The position numbers and the translations under genes are program-made. The notes below the pieces were generated by a model. The model searched no databases, had not been told where the DNA came from, and was given only the letters and a program-made list of their open reading frames with translations. From Bryobacterales bacterium (GTDB lineage Bacteria > Acidobacteriota > Terriglobia > Bryobacterales > UBA6623), in NCBI GenBank assembly GCA_026713545.1, contig JAPOOG010000082.1:1-64000 (forward strand): 64,000 nt of DNA, in the 5' to 3' direction. This document shows, piece after piece, positions 46,218 to 56,077 of this stretch (positions within the stretch are counted from its first letter, which is position 1; every line of letters starts with the position of its first letter).

Positions 46218-47774
46218 CTAGAGTACCGGACCGATGCGCCAGGGAATGAACTCACGGTGCCCGAGGGCTTCGGAGAAGGTTTTTCTTCCGGACGCAACGT
46301 CGAGGGCGAACTGATAAATCCGTTTTCCAGCCGTCGGAATGTCCTCCTTACCCTCTGCGATCGTGCCGCAATCAATATCCATGTCCCGGTTCATATGGCG
46401 TCCTGTCTGCGAGTTCGATGCGATTTTTACGACAGGCACTGTCGGGAAGCCGAATGCGCTGCCTCGGCCGGTTGTGAACAAGCAGACATTACACCCGCCG
46501 GCTGCCATACCGGTGACTGAAGTCGGGTCATAACCAGGGGTGTTCATAAAAACAAAGCCCGAGCTGGTAATCCTTTCGGCAAAGTCATAAACGGCTGTAA
46601 GATTCGACATGCCCGCTTTGGCGACGGCTCCGAGCGATTTTTCCGTGATATTTGTCAGCCCCCCCGCTTTGTTTCCGGGAGAAGGATTCGAATCGAAGCT
46701 GATTCCCAGCCCGAAGCCGGCGACATAGCGCTTGTACCACTCGATTTTTTCGAGTAGCCCTTCGCCGACCTCCCGGCTGACAGCTCGCCTTGTGAGCAGA
46801 TGTTCTGCGCCATATACTTCGGTCGTTTCAGCCAAACACACCGTTCCACCTTGCTTCACCAGCAGATCGGAAAAGTATCCGACGCTCGGATTCGATGTGA
46901 TTCCCGAAAACGCATCCGAGCCGCCGCACTCCAACGCCACCACCAGCTTCGAGGCCGGACACGGTACGCGCTGGCACCCGCCGACTTCGTCAATGATTTC
47001 TCGAACGGCTTTTACGCCGTCCATAACCACAGCCGTCGTTCCTCCGCTCTCCTGCAGCGTAAATCCCCGCCGCGGCGCACCGTTTTTGTCACGGTCCTCT
47101 TCCCTCGTGTAGTAGCCAATTTGGTTGACCTCGCACCCCAGGCCAATCATTACGGCCGCCGCTACATTCGGGTGATCGGCGAGGCCATCGAGGGTTCGGC
47201 GGAGCTGCTGCGTATCAGATCCCTCCGCTTGGCCACAGCCATCTACGTGGGGAAACGCGATCACGCCGTCGATTCCCGAACCGTCAAGCGATTCACCGGC
47301 GAACTGAGCCTCAACCTGCTCGGTTGCATACGCGGCGCAGTTGCTGGCGCCGACGATCGCGATAAAGTTACGTGTGCCGGCGCGGCCATCCGCCCGCGGG
47401 TATCCAAGGAAGGTGTCTGCGGCGAGGCGGGGCACGTCCTCTAAGTCGTTCAGGGTATTGGCAAACTCATACTTCTGCTCACCCACTTCAAATTCCAGGT
47501 TGTGTACGTGGACCAAGTCACCCGCTTCAATGTCGGCTGCTGCGCGACCGATCTCCTCGCCATATTTGAAGACCGTCTCACCTGCCCGGATCGTCTCCAC
47601 CGCCACCTTGTGGCCTGCTCCCACTGCTTGTCGGATTGGGATCTCGGCGCTCTCGAACTGAACGCTGGACCCTGCAGAGAGTGGAACCCGCGCCACGACC
47701 ACATTGTCCCTGAGGTTGAGCCGGATGAACGGATTGTCCGGCGGCAACAGGCTCTCAATTTTTACTACATCCAT
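46218..47774 (-). CDS. UxaA/GarD family altronate or galactarate dehydratase
   Basis: A 518-residue hydro-lyase. The short N-terminal SAF domain (KIESLLPPDNPFIRLNLRDNV, then VHVHNLEF) is followed by the large catalytic domain (GYPRADGRAGTRNFIAI, ALECGGSDAFSGI, FTTGRGSAFGFPTVPVVKIASN). The family dehydrates aldonic or aldaric acids such as altronate and galactarate, using iron. Sequence alone does not fix which. Its presence 12 kb from the glucarate genes fits a taste for plant-derived sugar acids. It ends close to 46218 with no overlap. Confidence 0.88.
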   Translation of the reverse strand: MDVVKIESLLPPDNPFIRLNLRDNVVVARVPLSAGSSVQFESAEIPIRQAVGAGHKVAVETIRAGETVFKYGEEIGRAAADIEAGDLVHVHNLEFEVGEQKYEFANTLNDLEDVPRLAADTFLGYPRADGRAGTRNFIAIVGASNCAAYATEQVEAQFAGESLDGSGIDGVIAFPHVDGCGQAEGSDTQQLRRTLDGLADHPNVAAAVMIGLGCEVNQIGYYTREEDRDKNGAPRRGFTLQESGGTTAVVMDGVKAVREIIDEVGGCQRVPCPASKLVVALECGGSDAFSGITSNPSVGYFSDLLVKQGGTVCLAETTEVYGAEHLLTRRAVSREVGEGLLEKIEWYKRYVAGFGLGISFDSNPSPGNKAGGLTNITEKSLGAVAKAGMSNLTAVYDFAERITSSGFVFMNTPGYDPTSVTGMAAGGCNVCLFTTGRGSAFGFPTVPVVKIASNSQTGRHMNRDMDIDCGTIAEGKEDIPTAGKRIYQFALDVASGRKTFSEALGHREFIPWRIGPVL

Positions 47775-47798
47775 AGTTTCAGATCAGGTTATCGGCTC

Positions 47799-48245
47799 CT
47801 AGGAGACAAGCACTCGACCCACTTGTTGCAACAGCTTCGCCTCATCGCCTGTGAAGTCACGCTCTCTGCGAGTCGCAATGCCCAACGCACCCACAGCTGT
47901 GGCGCCGGCTATCATGGGGACACAAATCGAGCCTTGTACGCCGGTCACGCGTGCACCGGGCCGCGCGTCGCCGCTCTGATCGGTCTGAAGATTGCACAGA
48001 TTGACCGGTTCTTGGCGCTGAACGGCCAACCCGGCGATCCCCTTGCCAACCGGAATGGTTCGGATCACGTCCAGCAAGGGTTCCGGGATGCCACCTGCCC
48101 AAGCCTCGAGGTGTAGCAGGCCGTCCGGACCCAACAAGTGAATCGTCCCTGTGTCGGCGTCGAAATGCGCGAGCACCAAGTCCATCACTTTGGCGCGATC
48201 ACCGGCGACCTTGCTGATCTTATCGAGCAACTCGCTATCGGACAT
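47799..48245 (-). CDS. GAF domain protein
   Basis: A 148-residue protein made almost wholly of one GAF domain (VLAHFDADTGTIHLLGPDG, IRTIPVGKGIAGLAVQRQEPVNLCNL, SICVPMIAGATAVGALGIA). Ligand unknown; stand-alone GAF proteins serve as small-molecule or redox sensors. It shares no output domain. The methionine-sulfoxide reductase cysteine set was not seen. ATG at 48281 is an alternative. It begins about 130 bases from the divergent ceramidase-like gene and runs towards the UxaA-type gene. Confidence 0.78.
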   Translation of the reverse strand: MSDSELLDKISKVAGDRAKVMDLVLAHFDADTGTIHLLGPDGLLHLEAWAGGIPEPLLDVIRTIPVGKGIAGLAVQRQEPVNLCNLQTDQSGDARPGARVTGVQGSICVPMIAGATAVGALGIATRRERDFTGDEAKLLQQVGRVLVS

Positions 48246-48378
48246 CCCTTCACCGCCCCACGTCAGCCCATATTCTCCCATAGCTTGAGTGAAAAGACGC
48301 GCATCCTCATGCTGCCGAATGCCTGGTTCGATGGTAAACTTTTGCTCGCCACGACTTTCACGTGCAAGAGGAGCCTCC

Positions 48379-49737
48379 GTGAGACCCAAGACCCTTTCGA
48401 GACCATGCCTCTTTTTGACTTTCATCTTTGTGTTGGCCACCACGAGTACGGCTGCCGAGAGTTGGAAAGCGGGAGTTGCTCGGGTTGACATCACACCGAA
48501 AGAGTCAATCTGGTTGGCTGGCTACGCCTCTCGCAAAAAGCCGTCCGAAGGTGTTCGGCAACGCCTTCATCTCAAAGCCCTCGCGCTCGAGGACAGCGCC
48601 GGTGTCGTTTCTGTTCTGGTTACTGCCGATCTTGGAGGCTTTCGCGCCGATGTGACAAAGCAGATCGTTCGGCGCGTGACCGCAACGCATGGGCTCGCCC
48701 GCGAGAGGTTTATCCTGAACGCGTCGCATACACACAGCGGGCCCATCACGACGGTCAACCGCTATTCGACCTATCCGCTGAATGACCAGCACAAAGAGGT
48801 TATATTGCGCTACCAGGCGCAGCTCATCGACAACGTTGTCAAGGTCATCGGCGAAGCGATCGACAATCGCGAGGCGGCAACACTCTCCTACCGTCTGGGT
48901 CTTGCCGGATTTGCCGTCAATCGCCGCCGGGTGGGGCATCCGGAATACCCGGGCCCGACCGACCACGACGTACCCGTGCTCGCCGTCAAGAAGACCGACG
49001 GATCACTGCTGGCGATCGCTTTCGGCTATGCCTGTCATGCCACTGTTCTGAGCGACTACCAGATCAACGGCGACTGGCCGGGCTATGCGCAGGAGGCAAT
49101 CGAGAAGCGCTATCCGGAGGTCGTGTCTCTGTTTGTCAACGGCTGCAGCGCCGACCAGAATCCATTGCCTCGTCGCAAGGTCGAACTGGCTCGGCGCTAT
49201 GGCGATACGATGGCCATCGCGGTGGATGACGTCCTCAAGCGCGAGATGAGACCCATCGGAGGACCCTTGCGCGCGGCCTTTGACGAAGTGGCGCTTCCTT
49301 TTCGCGTGCCGACGGAGGATGAGCTGACAGGGCGGTTGAACGACAAGAACCGGCGTGTTCGCGAACATGCCGAGCGGTTGCTCAAGATTCTGGTCGCCGG
49401 AGGAGAGTTGATGCAGGCGTATCCGTACCCGATTCACGTCTGGCAGTTCGGTGAGGATCTCACCTTCATCGGCTTGGCGGGCGAAGTCGTCGTCGACTAT
49501 TCGATCCGATTCAAACGAGCGTATGGCGCAAGAGATACGTGGGTGTCGGCTTACAACGATGATGTCTTCAGCTACGTTCCGAGTCTGCGGGTTCTCAAGG
49601 AAGGCGGCTATGAAGGGGGCGGAGCGATGCTCTTCGGCACGCTGCCCGGGCCGTTCCGTGCGGCCGTCGAGGAGACCCTCGTCGAGAAAGTGGACGAACT
49701 GGTAAAACGCGCCGGTGGGAGCCCCGACCAGGAATAA
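48379..49737 (+). CDS. Neutral/alkaline non-lysosomal ceramidase-like hydrolase
   Basis: A 452-residue exported protein with the N-terminal catalytic part of neutral ceramidase. It opens WKAGVARVDITPKESIWLAGYASRK, keeps a metal site in NASHTHSGP and a second in YACHATVLS, and ends before the C-terminal immunoglobulin-like domain of full-length enzymes (about 650 residues). GTG at 48379 is chosen since AGAGGAG lies five bases upstream and the reading then starts with a signal peptide ending in TSTAAES. Natural substrate uncertain. Confidence 0.87.
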   Translation: MRPKTLSRPCLFLTFIFVLATTSTAAESWKAGVARVDITPKESIWLAGYASRKKPSEGVRQRLHLKALALEDSAGVVSVLVTADLGGFRADVTKQIVRRVTATHGLARERFILNASHTHSGPITTVNRYSTYPLNDQHKEVILRYQAQLIDNVVKVIGEAIDNREAATLSYRLGLAGFAVNRRRVGHPEYPGPTDHDVPVLAVKKTDGSLLAIAFGYACHATVLSDYQINGDWPGYAQEAIEKRYPEVVSLFVNGCSADQNPLPRRKVELARRYGDTMAIAVDDVLKREMRPIGGPLRAAFDEVALPFRVPTEDELTGRLNDKNRRVREHAERLLKILVAGGELMQAYPYPIHVWQFGEDLTFIGLAGEVVVDYSIRFKRAYGARDTWVSAYNDDVFSYVPSLRVLKEGGYEGGGAMLFGTLPGPFRAAVEETLVEKVDELVKRAGGSPDQE

Positions 49738-49815
49738 GGGTTGTGCGGCGGAATCCAGTCGTCTGCGAAAAAGACACGGCTTGACCCAACTTGGCTGCGA
49801 GAGGGAGTGCTAGGG

Positions 49816-52407
49816 ATGAAGCATCCGCTGGTTGCGCCCCTGGGCGCCCTGGCAGTCGGCGTAGCCGTCTCGCAGCTAGCGGTCTTCTCTTTCGCTGAAA
49901 CCCTGCTATCAGTCCTGCTGTTGGGCGCCCTGGCCTTGCTGGGGCTGCGGACAGGTGCGTACCGAGCGGGTTTCGTAGCTTGCCTGTCGGGTTTTTTCGT
50001 CTGTGGCGTCATGCTGGGGTCGCGTCCGGACGTCCCCGATCCGCGGCGGGTAGACCGGGTCTGGATTGAAGGCCGCGACGAAGCCGACGACCCGGTGCGC
50101 CTGCGTGGTTGGATCCGTCGCCCGCCGGAATCGGTGGACTACGGCGACCGGTTCGTCCTCGAAGTCGAGACCGTCTTCAGCGGCTCTGTCGCCCACGGCG
50201 GCGTGCAGGTGATCGTCTACCGGGGTGCGGACGACCCCGCGCTGGATCTGGCCCGCGGAGCACGCGTCGAGTTCCTCGCCCGTCTTCGCAAGCCAAGGAA
50301 CTTTCAGAATCCGGGCAGCTTCGATTATGTAGATTACCTGGAATTGCGCCGCATTTTTCTGACGGCATCGGTTCGAGCGGGGACGCCGTTCCACAGCCTT
50401 GACGGTCGAGGCGGATCATTGTGGCTGTCGTTGGTCTGGAGCGCACGGAAGGCCGCCGAGCGGCGGCTCACAGGCCTGTTCGCCGATCACGAGAGTGACG
50501 AGAGAGTCGAAGGCATTCTCCGCGCCCTCCTGCTCGGTCAACGCACAGGCCTCAACCGGCAGACGCGCGAGGACTTTCAGAGGACCGGAGCCTATCATGC
50601 CCTGGTCATCTCCGGTTTGCATGTGGGCGCAATGGCCTTTGTGATTTTGTTCCTCCTGCGTTGGGCGATGGTTCCAGCGACGGCGCGGACCCTGATCACG
50701 ATCATGCTCATCGTCGCCTACGCGTTCTTTGTCGGAGCCGCGCTGCCTGTGATGCGCGCGGCGTGGATGTGCAGCGCCTACCTGGTGAGCACTCTGATCT
50801 ACCGGCACAGACGAGCGCTGAATATGATTGCGGGGACCGCCCTCGTATTCCTGTTGATCGATCCGGCTCTTCTTTTCGACGCAAGCTTTCAGATGTCTTT
50901 CCTGGCCGTGGCGCTGATCGCGGGTATCGGTGTGCCGCTGCTGGAAACCACCATCGAGCCGTACCGGAGGACATTGATCGACTTGTGGAACGAGGATCGC
51001 GACCTGCACCTGGACCCGCGAGTCGCACAGCTTCGGGTCGCTCTGCGGATGTGGCTCGAGCCGTTGCCCCTGCTGACACGCCTGCCCCGCCGGCTGATAG
51101 CAGGCGCCGTGGTCGGTTGCTTGCGGATTGTTGTTTGGATGGCGGCTCTCCTTGTCGTTTCCGCGGTCATCCAGGCCGGATTGACCTTGCCGATGGCGGC
51201 GCACTTCCAGCGTGTCTCCTGGGGTGGTGTATTGGCAAACCTCTGTGTCATGCCGCTCCTGCTGGTAACGTTGCCGCTTGGGATGCTGGCTTTGCTGACC
51301 AACTCCACGCTGCTGGGAACGTTGACGTGGTCATTCGCACAAGCGATTTCATCGATCGTCGGCGGGTTTGCGGCCGATCTGCCCGTCGATCTGAGAGCGC
51401 CGCCGCCGCCGTTTTGGCTCGCCGTTCTATTCGGCTTGGCTCTGATCGGGTTGTCGTTGAGTTTCTGCCGTGCCTTGCGGTGGCGAGTGGGTGCCTGGTC
51501 GCTGTTCGCGGCGAGCTTGACGCTCCTTGTGGTTCACCCGTTTAAGCCGCGTCTGATGCCGGACCATCTTGAGTTCACTGCGATCGATGTCGGTCAGGGT
51601 GAATCGCTCTTTCTGGCCTTGCCTGACGGACAGACGGTCTTGGTCGACGGCGGCGGGCTGCCCGACTTCGGTGGGACACGGACACTGGATATCGGCGATG
51701 CGGTGGTGTCACCGTATCTCTGGTCGCGGTCGATCCGCCGTCTCGACGTGTTGGCGATCACTCACTCCGACTCGGACCACTTCGCGGGCGTACCGGCGCT
51801 GCTCGAGAACTTTGCGATTGGCGAGATCTGGCTCTCCAGGACGGCCTTTGGAGATGAACACCGCGATTGGATCGATTCGGTCACCGCCCGCGGGATCGCG
51901 GTCAAATCGCTACAGCAAGGAGACCGTCTGTCGATAGGAAACGTCGTTTTCGATGTCCTGGGCCCGGCTCCTGAATCCGCTCTGGCCGGCCTTCGCGAAA
52001 ACAACCGCTCGCTCGTACTCAGCACGAGCTTCGGAGATCATCGTTTTCTGCTGACGGGGGACATCGAGGCCCGCGCCGAAGAGCGACTCCTCGACGGACC
52101 GCAATTGTGGGAGTCCGATGTCCTCAAGGTCGCCCACCACGGCAGCGCAACCTCGACGCGAGATGCGTTTCTCGATCGCGTGGCGCCAACGTTCGCGGTG
52201 GTTTCCGCGGGCTTTCGGAATCCCTTCGGTCATCCCCATCCGAGTGTGATCGAACGCTTGACCGAGCGAGGAATCCGCGTTCTCAGAACGGATCTGGAAG
52301 GGCTGGTCTCCATCTTGACGGATGGCCGCCGTCTTTCGGTCGAGACCTTTCGGCGGCAACGGGCGATCAGGAATCGCGCCGGGCCAGGGGTTCGTGAACT
52401 TCCCTAG
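49816..52407 (+). CDS. comEC: ComEC/Rec2 DNA uptake channel protein
   Basis: An 863-residue inner-membrane protein. N-terminal helices and an OB-like domain precede the competence domain (AYHALVISGLHVGAMAF, about residues 255-520) with roughly ten helices. The C-terminal metallo-beta-lactamase-like domain has ITHSDSDHFAG and LKVAHHGSATST, where ligand residues are kept. The protein carries single-stranded DNA across the membrane in natural transformation. The start at 49816 has GAGAGGGA nine bases upstream. It follows the ceramidase-like gene with 78 bases between. Confidence 0.94.
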   Translation: MKHPLVAPLGALAVGVAVSQLAVFSFAETLLSVLLLGALALLGLRTGAYRAGFVACLSGFFVCGVMLGSRPDVPDPRRVDRVWIEGRDEADDPVRLRGWIRRPPESVDYGDRFVLEVETVFSGSVAHGGVQVIVYRGADDPALDLARGARVEFLARLRKPRNFQNPGSFDYVDYLELRRIFLTASVRAGTPFHSLDGRGGSLWLSLVWSARKAAERRLTGLFADHESDERVEGILRALLLGQRTGLNRQTREDFQRTGAYHALVISGLHVGAMAFVILFLLRWAMVPATARTLITIMLIVAYAFFVGAALPVMRAAWMCSAYLVSTLIYRHRRALNMIAGTALVFLLIDPALLFDASFQMSFLAVALIAGIGVPLLETTIEPYRRTLIDLWNEDRDLHLDPRVAQLRVALRMWLEPLPLLTRLPRRLIAGAVVGCLRIVVWMAALLVVSAVIQAGLTLPMAAHFQRVSWGGVLANLCVMPLLLVTLPLGMLALLTNSTLLGTLTWSFAQAISSIVGGFAADLPVDLRAPPPPFWLAVLFGLALIGLSLSFCRALRWRVGAWSLFAASLTLLVVHPFKPRLMPDHLEFTAIDVGQGESLFLALPDGQTVLVDGGGLPDFGGTRTLDIGDAVVSPYLWSRSIRRLDVLAITHSDSDHFAGVPALLENFAIGEIWLSRTAFGDEHRDWIDSVTARGIAVKSLQQGDRLSIGNVVFDVLGPAPESALAGLRENNRSLVLSTSFGDHRFLLTGDIEARAEERLLDGPQLWESDVLKVAHHGSATSTRDAFLDRVAPTFAVVSAGFRNPFGHPHPSVIERLTERGIRVLRTDLEGLVSILTDGRRLSVETFRRQRAIRNRAGPGVRELP

Positions 52408-52587
52408 TGTCGATGAAGTACCGTGGAATCGGAGAGGCTGCACTCCCCGGCGCCTTTCTCGAACTCCGCTATCCCTGTTGCGCGGACGCTTCGAATCCTA
52501 CATATGTAGTCACGAGCGCCTGAAGCAGCGGGACCTCTCTCTTACGATCGCGCGGATGGAGGACGGTTCGCCGTTCACAAACGTCGG

Positions 52588-53877
52588 CTAAGGCAGGCTC
52601 AGGCTGTCTTGACCATCGGTGAGCCATGCGAGGTTGAATCGGGCGACGCTGAGGAAGCCGACATGAGTCCCGCGGTCTGAGGGCGTGCCGCGTTCGTAGA
52701 TGACATAGATCGTCCCGTCCGGATCGACGGCTACGTCGCTGTAGCCGCTGACTCCCGGTTCGAGCGGCTTCGAGACCGGCCATGATTCACCCTCGTCATA
52801 GCTGAGCCGGACGGTTACGTTCTGGCGCTTGAAATTGCCTTCGGGGTTGGCGGGGTCGCGCGGTTCGCTGCTGTCGGGGTTGATGAACAGGATGCGGTTC
52901 TTCTCGTGCTCGGGTTGCTTCGTCAGACGGATCATGCTGCCCATGCAGACGGGCTCGACCAACTCCTCGTGAAAAACGGGCGCCGACCAGCCTGTTGCGC
53001 CGTCGCTGCTGTAGGAGACCGCGCGGCGGTGTTCCGGTGACTCGTTGCGGATGTTCAGCATCACTCTGCCGTCGGTGAGTTGCACGGCCAGCGTTTCACT
53101 GGGGTTTTTCAAGTCGGGGTGGCGAACGACGACATCGCCGCGTTGCCACGTCTTGGCGTGATCGTCGCTATAGATGACCGACGCGATCGAAGGGCGATGA
53201 GCGTGTCCTCCCGTACCGTCGGAAAGCCAGACGGGAACGATGAGACGTCCGTTTTCCAGTTGCGTGCCGTGGCCGGGTCCCGTGGCGATGACTTTCCAGT
53301 CGTATTCGTCGTGGTATTGCTCGAATGTTGTGGTGATGTCGACCGGCTCGCTGAAGGTTTCGGCATCGTCGGTGCTGGTCATCGAGTAGCAGCGGGCGTA
53401 TTCGACGCAGAAAAGGAAGTGCATCTCGCCGGTCTGGTTGTCGACGATCGGGACGATGTTGTTGTAGGTGTCCTCGCCGGGCGAGTCGAGGTCTTGGGCG
53501 AGGGCGACGGGGTTGGCTTGAATCTCACCTTCGACATGGGCGATGTTGCGGGGCGCGTCCCACGTCTTGCCGCCGTCCGCACTGCGGCGCAGCAGGATAT
53601 GCTGCGTGCCCCAGTCGCCCTGGAAACTCTTGCGAGCTTCGGCGAAGACCATCACCGTGCCCTTCGAAGAGACGGCGATGGCGGGCACCCGGTAGTGGGC
53701 ATATCCGCCGGTTTCGGCTTCGAAGACGTCGACTTGTTCGAGAAACGGTGTGGTATCGACAGGCCCGTCGGCAATGCAGGAGAAGGTCAGGACGGCAAGC
53801 AGAGCGGTAACAACGACGGTGCCGTCGGGGAATGCGTGGCGGCTTGCGCCGGGGATTCGACGGGTAGAGAAGGCCAT
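52588..53877 (-). CDS. Exo-sialidase-like exported protein
   Basis: A 429-residue protein with an N-terminal hydrophobic segment ending TFSCIADG, a possible though imperfect lipobox. The propeller opens YAHYRVPAIAVSSKG, which resembles the FRIP motif holding a catalytic Arg in sialidases. Asp boxes SADGGKTW, STDDAETF and SDDHAKTW and a GYSDVAVDPDGTIYVIYERG segment follow; Tyr and Glu here are candidates for the catalytic pair. More sialidase-like than the paralogue at 24787. Action on other sugars cannot be ruled out. Confidence 0.86.
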   Translation of the reverse strand: MAFSTRRIPGASRHAFPDGTVVVTALLAVLTFSCIADGPVDTTPFLEQVDVFEAETGGYAHYRVPAIAVSSKGTVMVFAEARKSFQGDWGTQHILLRRSADGGKTWDAPRNIAHVEGEIQANPVALAQDLDSPGEDTYNNIVPIVDNQTGEMHFLFCVEYARCYSMTSTDDAETFSEPVDITTTFEQYHDEYDWKVIATGPGHGTQLENGRLIVPVWLSDGTGGHAHRPSIASVIYSDDHAKTWQRGDVVVRHPDLKNPSETLAVQLTDGRVMLNIRNESPEHRRAVSYSSDGATGWSAPVFHEELVEPVCMGSMIRLTKQPEHEKNRILFINPDSSEPRDPANPEGNFKRQNVTVRLSYDEGESWPVSKPLEPGVSGYSDVAVDPDGTIYVIYERGTPSDRGTHVGFLSVARFNLAWLTDGQDSLSLP

Positions 53878-53946
53878 GAGATCAGAACGTTACCACAGCG
53901 ACGGCAACGTGCTCACGCAAACCACTACGTGGCCGCCTCGGCTGAG

Positions 53947-54245
53947 TCAAACCGGGATCGTCTTGACGTTGCGCCGCCACGGTTCCGGATTGTCGAAGCG
54001 GAAGGTTCCTGCTTCGCACAGACCGGAAATGAAGGCGTAGGTCTCTCCGGCTCCGGCCCTGAGTTGAACGCCGATGACCGCCAGAAAGGTGTACGTTGCG
54101 GCAAAGGAGGTGCGCTTCTGCCGTCGATGAATGGGTGCTTTTCGGAGAGACTCTCCCATAGTGCGGCGGCTTTCTCGACAGGGTCGGTGTAGTAGCCGGT
54201 TTGCGGCCGATAGAGCGCCGCCTCCAAAAGGCCGGTGTGGAGTTC
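53947..54245 (-). pseudogene. Truncated, frameshifted Doc/Fic toxin
   Basis: Remnant of a death-on-curing toxin. One frame reads LHTGLLEAALYRPQTGYYTD and reaches ALWESLSEKHPFIDG; the second takes over with KRTSFAATYTFLAVIGVQL and GETYAFISGLCEAGTFRFDN. The shift falls inside the catalytic HPFxxGNKR motif. The N-terminal 25 or so residues are missing, replaced by the end of the bactofilin-like gene. No antitoxin gene is seen. Confidence 0.75.
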
Positions 54246-55221
54246 AGCGCGCCTCGGAGCGGCGGTTCAAGCGGCTGTCCATCCATCCCACCGCGGTGCC
54301 GAAGCCGCTGGTGACCGGCACGCCCAGGGCCATCAGAAAGAAGATCATGCCTGCGATCCATCCGACGATCGGGATCATTTGAATAATCGTGACGAGCACG
54401 GCTCCGAGAAACGCCGCCAGCATCACGTTGACTTGCGGCAGCAGTCCGTGGCCCACCCAGTAGCTGATGCCCGCGTAGCCCACCACCAGGGGCGCAAACA
54501 GGATCAGGGATAACGGAAGCCCAATCCCTGGAATCCACAAGGGGATGAAAATGCCGGCTAGGCTGAGCAGAAAAAAAGCCGTCAGCAGGCCGGCGCCCAC
54601 GCAGAAAGACATCAGCCCGCGGCTGGCGGCCGTGCGCGCCAGCACGTCCAACCGTTGCGGCCCGAGCACAGCAGCGCACGACAGGGCCAGCAATGGCTGA
54701 ATGATGAGCGCCGCGATCAGGAAAAAAACCAGAATCAGAACGGCGACTAAGCCGGCATCGAAAACGCCGGTGATCGGATCGAAAGTCGCAAATGGGCCCG
54801 AGACCCGGCCCTCCACCACCCCTCCCCCGACATCCGCGCCAGGTTCTATTTCTATAGCTCCCGCCAGCGCCACTGCGTCTCCGCCGACGGACGCGCCCGG
54901 TCCTAGTTCTATGGTTCCCCCCAGCGCCACAACGTCTCCGTCTGCAACTCCGGTCAAGCGAATTCCGCCGCCAACGGCCACGACATCCCCGTCAACCCGC
55001 CCGGAAACCGAGGTCCTGCCGCCGACAGTCACGGCATCTCCCCTCACCGTTCCCTCGACGCGAATCGAGCAGCCAAGACATACCGCGTCGTTGACGGATT
55101 CGCCCCGCTCAATGACGATGCCCTGGCCAAAGGAAACCCGGTCTTGGCGACCCTGCCCCCAGGCCGGCGTAATCATCACAATGCCGCCCACGGCGGACAA
55201 CAGTATTTGCGCGAACCGCAT
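54244..55221 (-). CDS. Bactofilin-like polymer-forming membrane protein
   Basis: A 325-residue protein. A signal or anchor helix (RFAQILLSAVGGIVMITPAW) leads to a right-handed beta-helix of short repeats with a GD(V/A)V turn (VRGDAVTVGG, VDGDVVAVGG, ADGDVVALGG, VGGDAVALAG), as in bactofilins. Five or so membrane helices follow (about 145-320). The polymer-forming domain is exported rather than cytoplasmic, which is a known variant in Acidobacteria. Function unknown. ATGs at 55239 and 55233 are also possible. Its end abuts the doc remnant. Confidence 0.83.
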   Translation of the reverse strand: MRFAQILLSAVGGIVMITPAWGQGRQDRVSFGQGIVIERGESVNDAVCLGCSIRVEGTVRGDAVTVGGRTSVSGRVDGDVVAVGGGIRLTGVADGDVVALGGTIELGPGASVGGDAVALAGAIEIEPGADVGGGVVEGRVSGPFATFDPITGVFDAGLVAVLILVFFLIAALIIQPLLALSCAAVLGPQRLDVLARTAASRGLMSFCVGAGLLTAFFLLSLAGIFIPLWIPGIGLPLSLILFAPLVVGYAGISYWVGHGLLPQVNVMLAAFLGAVLVTIIQMIPIVGWIAGMIFFLMALGVPVTSGFGTAVGWMDSRLNRRSEAR

Positions 55222-55295
55222 GTTAAACCCCATAGACAAGTTACGAACGCCGCACGGACAAGTTCCTCCGGCGCGTGTCGCAGCGCCTTGCGCGG

Positions 55296-56033
55296 CTACT
55301 TCTTGAGAGGCCGCAGTTCGATATTCCGAAAGAACACCTCCGCCCCTTCGGACTGAAACAGAATCTTGCCGCGCGCCGGACTTCCGCCCGTACCCTCATT
55401 CACCAAGGTTCCGTTCACCCAATACTTCACGGCGCCGCCATCGGTAATCATTTCAACGACGTTCCATTCTCCCAGTGGCTTCTCGACTTCACCCTCGGGA
55501 TCGCGGTACGCGGCGTAGTCTTTCCACGGTCCCTTGCCGAACCGGTTGAAACGCCCGCGGGTCTTGGTCTCGCCCTTGACCGTAAGTTCCGCGCCGCCCA
55601 CCACGAGGATGTCCCCCGTTCCCCCCTCGATCATCTGAAACTCGATCGACTTCGGCCACACCCGGTTCGGGCCGACAACGTGGAAAAGGATGCCGCTGTC
55701 TCTCGCCCGGCCCTTGCGTGGCGGATAGGTCGGAAGACCCCACTTGAATTCCGCCCTCAAATAATAGTTCTCATACTCCTCTTTGGTGATGAAATAACCG
55801 TACTCCTTGCCCGACACGTGCACTACGCCGTCTTGCACCCGGAACACTTGATCGGGGTCGTTGTTGAATCCCTTGTCCCGAAGGAAGGTGTCAAAGCGGC
55901 TGAGGTCGCGGCCGTTGAAAAGGTGGATCGGCTCGCCCAGTGGCGGTAGATCGGCAGCGGCGGCGCTGCCGCCGATCGCGGTTGCAGTGAGCAGGATGAG
56001 GCAGGCCCGTGCGGCCCACATGAAGAAGGGCAT
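55296..56033 (-). CDS. DUF1080 (3-keto-disaccharide hydrolase-like) exported protein
   Basis: A 245-residue protein with signal peptide (ending GSAAAADL) and one DUF1080 jelly-roll domain: IHLFNGRDLSRFDTFL at the start, NYYLRAEFKWG, ARDSGILFHV and SIEFQMIEGGTGDI in the middle, and GKILFQSEGAEVFFRNIELRPL at the end. The family binds or cleaves oxidised disaccharides and is common in sugar-degrading Bacteroidetes and Acidobacteria. The start at 56033 gives a clean signal peptide. Confidence 0.87.
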   Translation of the reverse strand: MPFFMWAARACLILLTATAIGGSAAAADLPPLGEPIHLFNGRDLSRFDTFLRDKGFNNDPDQVFRVQDGVVHVSGKEYGYFITKEEYENYYLRAEFKWGLPTYPPRKGRARDSGILFHVVGPNRVWPKSIEFQMIEGGTGDILVVGGAELTVKGETKTRGRFNRFGKGPWKDYAAYRDPEGEVEKPLGEWNVVEMITDGGAVKYWVNGTLVNEGTGGSPARGKILFQSEGAEVFFRNIELRPLKK

Positions 56034-56077
56034 GTGTAGATTATGGCGCGTTGGCGCTGCTCGACGCGACAAAGCGG

